NCBI RefSeq assembly: GCF_907165205.1 | Contig: NC_058195.1 | Coordinates: 18,290,001 to 18,354,000, forward strand | Reading direction: 5' to 3' | DNA from: Coccinella septempunctata | Lineage: Eukaryota > Arthropoda > Insecta > Coleoptera > Coccinellidae | DNA length: 64,000 nucleotides | Shown: positions 24,665 to 34,520 of the stretch, one piece after another | How the letters are laid out: every line of letters begins with the position of its first letter | How positions within the stretch are numbered: position 1 is the first letter of the stretch | Translations under genes and position numbers: made by a program | Notes under the pieces: generated by a model | Told to the model about the DNA's origin: nothing | Seen by the model: the letters and a program-made list of their open reading frames with translations, nothing else | Database searches by the model: none

Positions 24665-26538
24665 ACGAGGAGCTAAATGCTCATACTCGTACCGGCGTTG
24701 CCACGTCTGTCGTCTACTTTTTAAGCCACAGAACATTTGAAAACTGTCAACTGTTCATCTCTGACAGCCTGTCAACTCATTTCACATGTCTTATTTATTT
24801 TTATTTTGTTATCAGAGACCGTTTATTATTTACATTTTTCATTAATATTCTTTGTGAAATTGTGGTAATAATTATATCAGAAAATCTGTATTGAATAGAT
24901 GACCAATGCAACACAAACAACAGGGTTGCAATCACTTACAACATGATTAACAACATTAACAACAAGAAGTTTTCAGCGGAACGTTAAATTAAACTGATAT
25001 ATCTACATATAACAACATAAGGGTCCTGTAACGTTCCTCGAACAACTGAAGAACATTAGAATCATTACTTGGAAGACTGAACCTGGTCGAAAGACCCTCT
25101 CGGTCAAAACAAAGATTTGGACCATTATAGGCCCCTCCAACCTTCTAGCCTCACAAAAATTGTGGAGACAAGCAAAAGCGTCATTACAAGTAAAACTCCT
25201 CACTTGACGAATATTTTCGTTGTTTCAAGGTATAAAAGAGTGGTATTTAACTTCATGTAGAGCTCTAAGAATATATATTTGGCAATCTGTAATAGATATA
25301 TGAAAAGTAAGTTGATATTAAACTTTTGATATGATAACTATCATCATCATATATCAAGATTTCTGAATTAACTATAAATTTTCTTTCAGTGAATACAAAG
25401 AGTACCCAATTTATTGAAATTTTGAAAACAAATCAAGAAGTGGCGGATTTTATTCCCAGAAGATAAGCCAGATGTAAGAAAGCATTCAGAGCGTAGCAGC
25501 CTACAAATACTTTATAATTAGCCTTTTACCTAGGTTACTCTATAAAATATTTGGAACATAATATTCGAGGAAAGTATTTCACAAAAGGGTTAGCACAGAT
25601 GAATTGATGTATATTTAGAGAAGGGAATAATGACCAACCTGTAATAAAATACGGCTTTGAGGATTGTGAAACTCTGGATCCATATGGAATGCGTCTGGTA
25701 GACCATTGTTCCTGGCCTTTATTTCTACAGCGTTTGTACGGGTAATAAGAGATGGAATGAATATTTTCTCAAAATGTAAATACGTAATATTATGTAATTT
25801 AATTAAATATTCTTGAAAAGATGCACTGTTTCATTGAAAAGGTGTATTCAATATAGGTATATATAAAACAGGAACACTATAGTAGTAGTAATAAACTTTA
25901 TTGAAACAATGTTAACTGGTTAACAACTCAGGTCTTCCTGCCCAGGAACACTATAAAAATATAATCGATACAAAATAGAACTAGTTAGAAAAACAGCATA
26001 AATATAATGAGTATAAATAAAAATATAACTAGTATAAGTCAGCTCTCCTAATAATAGCAGTTTTGTTGTCTCCTCTTCAAGTAATTTGAGTGAAGCTTCT
26101 TATGCTGAAATACAGAAATTTCTTCCGGAATAAAAAAAAAACTTAACACTGTTTCCTCGGCCTCCACATCCAACAACACAACGAGAAAATGGCATAATTA
26201 TTCACTTCCTGCTAATATACTGTGTGACTTTCCCAAGATATTGAATACTTTCATTACCATTACTGGCATTAATAACGCACATTTAACACTAAAGAATCAC
26301 TAGGATTAACACCACCATCAAATTAAAAACCAAAAATAATGCATTTCAATGTACGTATTTCAAATAAAAGTAAAATAATATTCCAAATGATGTGTTATTT
26401 TTGCCTACACAACACCTCACAATTTTATTTTGACATCTATCTGACAGCTGGTTGAAGTTTCAGTACCGAAGTTGACAGTTTCAGTATGAGAGGTAGACGT
26501 GGCAACGCCGGTACGGGTATGAGCATTTAGCTCCTCGT
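24665..26538. mobile_element. 1,874-bp element with 44-bp terminal inverted repeats nested in the foldback end
   Basis: Left end ACGAGGAGCTAAATGCTCAT; the right end is its reverse complement. The inverted repeat runs 44 bp with one mismatch, through CGTACCGGCGTTGCCACGTC. It is flanked by a 9-bp duplication CACACCGCT (24656-24664, 26539-26547). The interior is AT-rich and has no transposase frame. A 62-bp LINE tail sits inside it. The duplication length suggests a Mutator-like transposase; its ends are unlike those of the host foldback element. Confidence 0.88.
25882..25943 (-). mobile_element. 62-bp 5'-truncated LINE tail with 12-bp target duplication
   Basis: Flanked on both sides by AGGAACACTATA (25870-25881, 25944-25955). 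Read on the minus strand it ends in AATAAAGTTTATTACTACTAC, that is a polyadenylation-like signal plus a short TAC tail, typical of a non-LTR retrotransposon copied only at its extreme 3' end. Confidence 0.65.
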
Positions 26539-26547
26539 CACACCGCT

Positions 26548-26556
26548 GGTTTGGCG
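26548..26556. repeat. Right 9-bp target-site duplication of the foldback element
   Basis: GGTTTGGCG, matching 11241-11249 exactly, placed directly after the terminal CACACCGCT. Confidence 0.92.
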
Positions 26557-27322
26557 TTGTTTAATGGAATCTCAGGAATGAAACCATAGAACATCGGCAC
26601 GTTATATTTGACAAATGGTCTCCGCTGTGTTTCTTATAAGAACTTTTATAAGAAAACTATTATAAGCAGAGATTGATGATTAAAAGAGAAGAAATATTTG
26701 AGTATTTCTTTGAAATCAACAAAAATTTGTTAATCAAATTAATTCAATCGGATCAAAAATTTATTTGAGAAAATTTCATCGAGTCCCGGTTAAATTAATT
26801 TTAATTGCATTGAAAAAAGATCAAACAGTTATTTTATTTGAGCCAGACTCAATGAAGTGTAAACGTATGTGTACGCTCCATAAGCTAGGCCCTCATTTCA
26901 TTCATAGATAATTGAATATTTTGAAACCGCACCGAATTTTGGAATATCACACGATTTATATCTGGATATCCGTGTTTTCGATAATGTTGCCAGTTATTAT
27001 GTCGTTTGTCAGTACCTTTGTAATAAGAAAAGAAAATCAGTTGTTTTCTTATTAAAGTTTACTTTTTTCCAGAATATAATTTAAAACATTCTCAAAACTT
27101 GATTTATTTGAATAAAACCATTCGGAGATGACTTCAGAATAAAATGTTCGAAGTAAAAATATTCAAACTTGATTCAATTAACTATCTTCTTGTTGAACCT
27201 GCTGTGAAATGAAAAATTCTTATCGGGAAAATATTATTTGTCAAATTTGAAAGTTTTAATATTCAAATCTGAAGGATATACATTTTAAAATGAAAATTAT
27301 CTGATAAAACCCCAGGCACATA
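26557..27322. promoter_or_regulatory. Displaced SRSF2 upstream DNA and F-box gene promoter region
   Basis: Before the insertion this ~770 bp lay between the divergent SRSF2 and F-box genes and probably carried both promoters. I see no unambiguous core-promoter element. Local inverted repeats occur around 26630-26670 (TTATAAGAA types). Confidence 0.4.
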
Positions 27323-30300
27323 ATGGATAATTTCGAACAAATCGCTAATGAAGATGAAAGAGACCAAAGTATCGGTTACTTCTTGAGATCGAAACGAAGA
27401 AAACTTGAAAACGATAGAGAAGAAGTTAAGTATTGCGAAAGTGTTCTACCAGAAAGACAGCGAAAAAAAAAAGCTCCCATTCTTGACTTGCCTACGGAAG
27501 TACTAAGTCACATACTGAAGTTCATATCGTATCAAGATCTTGGTAGGTAAAATTTTCGAAAAAAATGGCGGATGCACTATTGCACTACTTCATCAGGTTT
27601 TCCACAATACTTGCTTTTTATAATGCAGGCTATAACGTAAGACTTGTGAGTCGTCGATTCAAAGAGGTGACCGAAGATTTGATGGGAGTAACTTTCAAAA
27701 TGCTCGAAAAAAAAATTAAGGGGTTCCTGAAATTCACCCTTGAAGCAGTTCAGGTAGCTGAAGGAGATTCCGAGATCAAGTGCTATTGCCGTCTGATTAA
27801 TATGTTGGAAATACTGAATTTTCAGGTTGGCTTTTTGGACCCATTTTCCATCTCTTAAACCTTCAATTCGAATCTTTTCAGCAAAATGTTGTTATGTCGA
27901 CCATTTGGAGATACGCTTACAACAACAGGTACGAGACGCACAAGAGCAGTATGTACGCAGGTCTTCTGATAGACACCTACGAGCAATTTTTATGGAAATT
28001 TGCACATATGCCCGATCAACTCTACGCCCCTGTTCTAGGAAGGGATTACGTAAGCAACTTTGGCTGAAGCGTCTTTTGCCCAAAACTGCTCTTATATTTT
28101 CAGGCCATGCCAGCAGAGGTAACTGCCATCATACAGATGACAAAGTCTTTTTGTCTCCATTTCGAGAAAACGAACGAGGAGATGGTCAACAATAGCCTCA
28201 TGGTCAGTGGTGCCAAGCTGTTGGATCTTTTGGATAGTGCTTCTTTTGCACAAAAGGACGTTATATATGAAAACGTGGAAGGAAACATCTTCAAAGCAAG
28301 GGTAAGGGTTTTATATTTATAAGCGCCAGGGCATTGCGGGATTGGAAAACTTGAGTGAAGTGTATTAAAGTCAATATCTGCTGGACTCGAATCGTTCTGT
28401 GGGCTTGAAGAAGAACTGCAAGGAAGTTTTTCGGCAGTAAAAAGTTGTGATATAAGACAAGCCTCTGGAGAAATACAGCAGTATTCGTGCAAGCAAAAAT
28501 ATTCGTGCAATTTTATAGCCGCCCTGTACCAACAAGCTCCTGCAGCTTTCTACTTCGGTTAATACTGGGACTGGTGATGGAGCTTCGTTATTGCAACTAC
28601 TATCACTAATGTAAGGAGGTCAGACTAACAGGCAAATTTGCACATCTAAGCTAGCCAATTCATTATATGACAGCCGAAAGGTCTTTCAATAGAGCTCCGA
28701 AATTCCAGCCTAATCGTGCGTTAAAAACCTGAAAGAAGATCGCCATAGCCTGTAGATACTTCCGAAATCTATCTTGTTTGTGGCTGAAACCCATTATATC
28801 TGTTAGAATATTACATCAACTCCCTTCCTTTCAACATTCAAGTATAACTATTTCTTCAACAACTCCTGGTTCGTGGCCCTGAACATCAGTACGGAGAAGC
28901 AGATGACGTGGAAGCAGCGCCAGAGGATGATGCACATGAGGATACGGAGGATACTGCTGGCCCACACGGAGATGTTCATGCAGCAGTACCAGTACGAGAG
29001 GGAGGTTATGCTGAGGAAATCGGACGATGAGGTGGTGAAGCTGAAGAGGCCCAGCAACAACGTTTACACCGGTTACGGGGACATCCAGGACAAGTTCTTT
29101 TACTATGGCGTGATGAACGATGGTGAGTTAAGTAAATAGGGGGGGGTGAGTTTACAGTAATTTCAAAAGGAGTTTCTTAATAAACTTTTAAGGGTTTTCA
29201 CTCCCAATCTCTGAAACAAAATGAATTAAAAAATGAAATGAACGTTCTTTATTTTCAGTTCATTGTCAGGCAACAATTGTTTCTAGTTGATTTGCTCCTG
29301 AGAAATTAGTGCAAGAATGTACGCAGGAGCAAATCGTTTATTTCATTTTTTAAATGATTTTGTTTCAGAGATTGGGAGTGAAAACCCTAAAAAGTTTATT
29401 AAGAAATGCAGAATCCTCCCAGAATAAATTTCAATCGATATTCAACAGGAGTGGTTGCTCTTCTTGAATGAAAAACATGATCTCTTTATCCGATGTTCTG
29501 AACTCTTAACTAAATCTGTAAATTGTTCAATATTCAATTTCGGTGTTCTTCTGGTTTTTATGACTGGTTTCAAGACCTGCTTATTCCTTTTGTTGCCATA
29601 TGATATCAATGCGAATATATCCCGGAATAACTTACCAAACCTATAAAAAAATATGATATTCACCTCAAGAAATGAAATCTACCTAATCGAACATTACCTA
29701 ACACATGCTGTCTATCCAGTACCCAGTGCTTTTAGTGTGCAATGTGTCTACCGCAACTTCTGTGTAGATTAGGTATTTCCGAAAACATAACCAACCTAAC
29801 CTTTTTTTGTGCCTAAGAGGTAGGAGGAAAGCGATTACGCCTAAAACAGAGCCTTGTGGGACCCCACATGTTAGTCTTACCTTTTTGTGCGCCGTTCTCA
29901 GTGTCCTGTCATTGAGGAAACTTTTGATGACGTTCTGTAGATGTAGGATATATCCTTCCTCTTCAGTTCTTCTAGTATCTCCTTCTATCCAGCTCTGTTG
30001 AATTGAAGGCATTATTGACATCAAATGCTATCAGGAGGGTTATGCGCTGTGTCCTGTGAGTTCCTTTTTTGGCCCATCTTGCACACTTGATCACCTCCTC
30101 TATTGGCGAATTAAAAAATCTAGACGCCCTCTGCCGACTGAATTACGAAACTACTTTGTCAGTACTGCAAAGTCAAAACAAGTTTTGTTTCTTATGTTTT
30201 CTCTTATCGTTGTCCAACAAAGTATTATAATTATAATTTGGAGAAGTTATATTGGGATTATTGTCTGGGTTTCTGAATAGAAATATTGATTCCGAAAAAA

Positions 30301-32697
30301 TATTGGAAAAGGTATTTGTGCTTTCAACTGGCAGGAGTTATGGTACCTGTCCACCTGCGACAAAATAGTCTCGAGAGCAGACTCAAGCATTCTCCGACAC
30401 AAGTAAAAATACTAGTCTCCGACACTGAACGTGTCTCAAGTGCTCAGATGAACAACGCCCTGCGAGATTAATCTCGAAACTTTCTCTCGAGATTTCATCT
30501 CAGGTGGACACTTATCATTAAGTTAAACGATTTTTCTTTGCGAGAGTTTTCTGCTAATGGTAAGTGTCCACCTGAGATGAAATCTCGCGAGAAAGTTTCG
30601 AGATTAATCTCGCAGGGCAGGGCGTTGTTCATCTAAGCACTTGAGACACGTTCAGTCTCGGAGACTAGTATTGACTTGTATCGGAGACTGCTTGAGACTG
30701 CTCTCGAGACTATTTTGTCGCAGGTGGAGAGGTACCATTAATTCAATTGACGATTTAGAAATACAATTTCATAATTTTCATACTTCCAAATGAATGCTTT
30801 TTCTCATCTGTAGAACTTGTTCCAAGAGCTGATATTTATGTCTCTTGAGATTTCAGTATGAGGAATACCTATATCATAACATGTAATTGAAATATTTTAA
30901 ATAGAAACTTTAAAACTTCCACATAAACGCTTTACTTATCAAGATGTTTAGTTTCTACTTCCTTCACAAACTCAGTATATGCTACCTCAACATTATTACC
31001 TAGGTTTACTTCAAGAAAGAATCTGTGAATTAATGGGAATTTGTGTCTATGTACAGTGGATCACCAATATCATCGCTCGATATTATTATTATTCCACAAT
31101 TCATGCCTTCAAAATGAAGTATTTCCAAACAATGTTGATCTTTCTTTACGAAACTAAATCAATCAATTCACTTCCGATAATTCGCGATAAATTTCTTGGT
31201 TTACTAGAAAAACTCTGTTAGGCCGTACCATAGACTTATTATAAGTCTATGGGGCGTATGAATCTCGAAAAGAGTACGGACAAACGTCAAAGTTTGTTTA
31301 CATTTCGTAGCGCCCTCAACGGTAATTGTATTCGCGAATGGCTGTTATCGTTGATCTCGCCCATAGACATAGAGACATGGACTGTGCCTTCCCTTTCTAT
31401 CTATGCATGAAATACGGTCAAAAAAAGTGACAGAGAGAAACGCACGTCGGGCATGCAGTTGTCTTTTTCTAGAATTTTGATTGGTACACACTCACCTCTA
31501 TGTGAACAAAAGAGAGACAGGTAAATGCCCGACGATCATTTCTCTCTTTCTATAAAAAAGACAATTTCATGCTGACATTGCTCAGTCCATGTCTCTATGT
31601 TCATGATCTCGCCTACTTGAATCCGTGTTGGTTATCCTCGATCGCTTGCTTGTCCTCTAGCTCCTTCTGTTATCTCCTTCGTATCAGCTTTTCATGCAAT
31701 TTTCCGACGATTTTTCGTCGATATCGTTTATGAGTCCTCCCACTTTTGTTGTCTGCTTCTTCTTATCGCCTTTTTCAGAACCCTTCCTTCTTCCGTATAT
31801 CCTTTGTCGTTTTTCCCGCTGTGTTTCTTGTTCAGTCGCCTTTCCGTGTTAAATTAAGACCCAAAGACAATCTTATACATATTTTTCAGAGTGGTAAATA
31901 TTTTTATTATTAAATCTGATCGTTGGGGACCATTTGAAATCTCCTGGGATTAGATATTTGGTTTTTGTCACTAATTGTTCCTCAGCAGCTCCGGTAGCCT
32001 TTTAGAAAATTGAAATAAACTTTGACGAACAAAAACCAAAAATGTCTGTAGGCATTGTATAAAGACTAGTGGTCTAGGTCTAGTGGTGTAGGTTTCCTTG
32101 AATCTTTGTAACTAGTTTCAACCTAGGGGTCTCTGCATCGATCATATTCAGACTCTATCCAAAAGACCTTCTCGCCCGTCAAAACGTATCTCATAATCCC
32201 GCTCCGCTTTTGTTTTGTTTCTTGAGCTATATACAATATGCAATATGCGAAGCGAAATAATTTACGGTCCATCTGGATCTTTCCATTATTATCCAGCTGC
32301 CAGAAATGGGCACGAACGTAACCTGGCGTTCTGTAAAATTCCAGGGGCGTACGTGCAGAAATTCCACCCGGAGGATCAGTTGAACGACGACGACATCGAA
32401 GATCTGCTGGAGGAGGATCCGGAAGAAATGGCGGGCAACCGTAACGGGTCCGAAGACTCGAGGACCGTGCAAGTGCCTTACCTGGGCACCCACGTCGACG
32501 TCAAGATTTCCTGCCCCCTGTCTCACGCCCCCATGAGGTACTTGGACGTTAACTACCCCCTCGACTCCAGCGAGTTGACGGTGAAGAGGTGCCAGTTCGA
32601 GAACGGGAAATTTTCGCTGAAACTCAAGTTTCACTGTCCTGGTGCCAAGTATCCGCGTTTGCCGACCACATATTTATATAAATTCAAACATACTTAA
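27323..32697 (+). CDS. F-box protein of unrecognised subfamily
   Basis: Six exons, 27323-27542, 27629-27825, 27882-28049, 28104-28301, 28843-29122 and 32345-32697, join in frame to 471 residues. Residues 51-92 form an F-box (APILDLPTEVLSHILKFISY, QDLGYNVRLVSRRFKEV), so the protein probably links Skp1-Cullin1 to a substrate. Upstream is a basic stretch (SKRRKL). The rest is mostly helical, with SFCLHFEKTNEEM, a basic segment MTWKQRQRMMHMRIRRILL, an acidic run (LNDDDIEDLLEEDPEE) and a C-terminus ending PRLPTTYLYKFKHT. The F-box region recalls FBXO28, but I do not recognise the C-terminal half. The join of exon 5 to exon 6 across a 3.2-kb transposon-filled intron rests on matching phase (1) and similar GC-rich codon use; it is likely rather than proven. 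Confidence 0.8.
29173..29406. mobile_element. Hairpin MITE in the F-box gene's last intron
   Basis: The left arm TTTCTTAATAAACTTTTAAG and the right-arm reverse complement, continuing through GGGTTTTCACTCCCAATCTC, pair over about 80 bp around a central stem (AGTTGATTTGCTCCTG / CAGGAGCAAAT). Non-coding. Confidence 0.75.
29760..30115 (-). pseudogene. LINE reverse-transcriptase remnant
   Basis: Minus-strand fragments read as the middle of a non-LTR retrotransposon reverse transcriptase: EEVIKCARWAKKGTHRTQRI, LLIAFDVNNAFNS (palm motif with the first aspartate) and LTCGVPQGSVLG (the invariant GxPQGSxLG motif). The frame is broken between segments and the catalytic YxDD block is missing, so it is dead. 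It lies inside an intron of the F-box gene in antisense orientation. Confidence 0.85.
30341..30737. mobile_element. 397-bp foldback MITE with TTA duplication (PIF/Harbinger-like)
   Basis: Arms of about 190 bp pair along their length: TGGTACCTGTCCACCTGCGA at the left, the reverse complement at the right, continuing through AATAGTCTCGAGAGCAGACT and the inner AAGTGTCCACCTGAGATG. It is flanked by TTA (30338-30340, 30738-30740), the target preference of PIF/Harbinger elements. No coding capacity. Confidence 0.82.
31362..31604. mobile_element. MITE family 2 copy A
   Basis: Ends CATAGACATAGAGACATGGA and a reverse-complement right end. The interior holds GGGCATGC / GCCCGACG and TCTAGAATTTTGATTGGT. 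Relatives lie at 41151-41347 and 55385-55619. It is about 240 bp and non-coding. Just upstream, 31225-31247 is a perfect short palindrome (CATAGACTTATTATAAGTCT...). Confidence 0.75.
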
Positions 32698-33735
32698 CGA
32701 AGAATTTTCGATTTTATTTATTTTATTTATTGTTTTATTCGTAAATGTTTTAAACTTTAACATTCAAATACATTTTAGGTATTTAGTTTTTGGTTTTGGC
32801 ATTTTGGTACGGATTTCTCATGCGGAAATAGTTTTTGACGAGTTTATATTTAAACGTTTCCAAGATCGCGGTCGAATGAGGTCAATACAATACTCTTCAG
32901 TTATTGGTGGAAATTTAGATTCGGTTTTTTGTGCAACTGCTAAATTGGATGATTTTAAATTAACATGATTGGTTGAAATTCGTGCTGTTTGCCACGAAAG
33001 GTTCACCAAAGGCAATTGTAACAACCTGCGCTGGAATGTGCCGAGGAATGAAGAAAATATAGCTTACTAAGCCCCTTTCCGTCGTTTGACGCAGTTAATG
33101 TCGTTTGCTCAGGGGAATTAATCACCCTATATGCTATACAAACAGAATTACTTCGAAATATACCCCTGTGGGGGTAGTTCCGACCCTTACGTACCCAATT
33201 TCGTCTACGTTATGTCATAGGGTAGCCAATGGACAGGGTTGCCAGTTCGTGCGTAGAAATATACCCAATGAAAAGTTAAAATATAAAAATAAAATTTTCA
33301 CAGTAAAAAAATTATTGAGGCTTATACATTTCAAAAAGGAATCCGAATTGAGTGGAAACAAAAAATATTTCCGAAAGAGTTTGATGTGATATTTGAAACA
33401 TATATGGCTATAATAGAATTATTAATGTTGATTGGAATATTTCTCAAAGACCTTAAAAAATGAACTATTGCGAAAAATTTGCTACATTTCCATAATTTTC
33501 TCCACGATATATGGACTAGATCACGTAAATAATATAATTTTTCCCTAATCTGGGGTAGAATCCTCTACATCGACAATCCCGACCATCGATCGCGGTGCGA
33601 GACGCAGGCGTCGCTTTCTTCATGGACGCTGCTGTACACTGTCACCGACGGTTGTCCTGCGATAGGGCATTTTCCCCGAGAAAACCCCCCGTATTTACCG
33701 GCAACAGTGAAAATCTCATAATTCATGAATTTTTG
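32698..33735. other. F-box gene 3' region and intergenic DNA
   Basis: AT-rich sequence after the stop with candidate polyadenylation context near 32700-32770, followed by a mixed stretch at 33040-33250. Short open frames on both strands (for example 33105-33389 and 33595-33849) show no domain or codon signature, and I do not call them genes. Confidence 0.35.
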
Positions 33736-33739
33736 TCGA

Positions 33740-33785
33740 TGCCACCTGAAGATGTTGCAGAACTGACGAAACGGCGCGCAAGTTT
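33740..33785 (+). ncRNA. Hammerhead-like core motif, isolated
   Basis: CACCTGAAGATGTTGCAGAA is followed by CTGACGAAACGG. It has CTGANGA (33746-33752) and GAAA (33768-33771) separated by a 15-base segment with a weak GTT/AAC stem. This spacing matches the hammerhead ribozyme core seen in Penelope-like retroelements. The closing pair next to the core is imperfect, so catalytic function is doubtful. Confidence 0.3.
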
Positions 33786-33849
33786 TCCGGGTGGATTTTC
33801 CTACTTGCAGCTATTGTTTTTGTCAGGGTTGCAACAGTTCTGGATATGA

Positions 33850-34361
33850 TGCTTGAGTAAGCAGGCTTATAGAAGGTTAGACGATTATCTTTCTTCCTTT
33901 TTGTAGTTTGTTGTAGTTGTCATTTTTTAGATTTGTTTAATTCACACTTCTTCTTCGTCTTCATTCATTTACTCCGTCAAAATAAATGTGACAGAGTAGG
34001 TAGGTACTCTAAAACAAAACATAACTGTAATCATTGATATGAGGGGCAAAAATGAAATGTGGGGTTGTTTTATTTAGTTATTAGTATTACTATCTGCTCA
34101 TTTCGAAGTTATTTTTTTGAAGATTCATCTTGAATTTCTGCGAATAAAAAAGAAATATGGTCCTCAGCAACCAATCATTAATCGTATTTGATACCTGACA
34201 TAGATTTTCCCATGCTCTTAGTCATTAATCTGACAATACAACAATGAAAACAAACAAAATCCAATCATCTGTTGGTTTTGGAAAAGAATTTCAATTAAAT
34301 TAATTTGAATCTTCATTCGCCAATAATACTTATATATTAGTATTTATTTTTCCATCCTATA
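33850..34361. other. Intergenic, no feature seen
   Basis: AT-rich DNA between the hammerhead-like motif and the left end of a Tc1/mariner-like element. Nothing further is recognised. Confidence 0.3.
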
Positions 34362-34520
34362 TACTGGGTTGAGATAAAGTATGGAATATTTTTTATTGAA
34401 TTTTGCAGGTAAGTGGTGAAAATGCAACTGAAGTACAATGTACAATTTTTTGTTGATAAAATATACTTCCTGTTGAACCGGAAGTAACATCAACTTTTTT
34501 AATTTATATATTCAACAATA

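Larger units (their letters stand above)
11250..26547. mobile_element. Giant foldback transposon with satellite-filled inverted arms
   Basis: This is an inverted-repeat element of 13,415 bp (15,298 bp with a nested insertion) bounded by 9-bp duplications GGTTTGGCG. Its ends are AGCGGTGTGAAGTTGGC and the reverse complement. Each arm contains, from outside in, a 273-bp unique segment (11250-11522; 24392-24664), a tandem array of a 177-bp unit (28 units, 11523-16478; 42 units, 16958-24391) and a 151-bp unique segment (16479-16629; 16807-16957). The loop is 16630-16806. There is no transposase gene; short frames in the ends and loop have no protein features. Long inverted repeats filled with tandem repeats plus a 9-bp duplication are the hallmarks of Drosophila Foldback (FB) elements, which belong to the Mutator-like group. 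FB-like affiliation is inference from architecture; the sequence itself is not one I recognise. Confidence 0.9.

Noticed and set aside
24547..24894. 115-codon frame starting in the right foldback end (and its mirror at 11068-11367)
   Set aside because: The shared part is a terminal inverted repeat present on both strands; the continuations differ between copies and show no domain.
32215..32344. Independent gene starting at 32245 (MRSEIIYGPS...)
   Set aside because: A good acceptor at 32343-32344 with the right phase, and matching codon style, make this a terminal exon of the F-box gene; sequence upstream of the acceptor is AT-rich intron.
32227..32634. Antisense 135-codon frame over the last F-box exon
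   Set aside because: Shadow of a GC-rich coding exon in the opposite strand.
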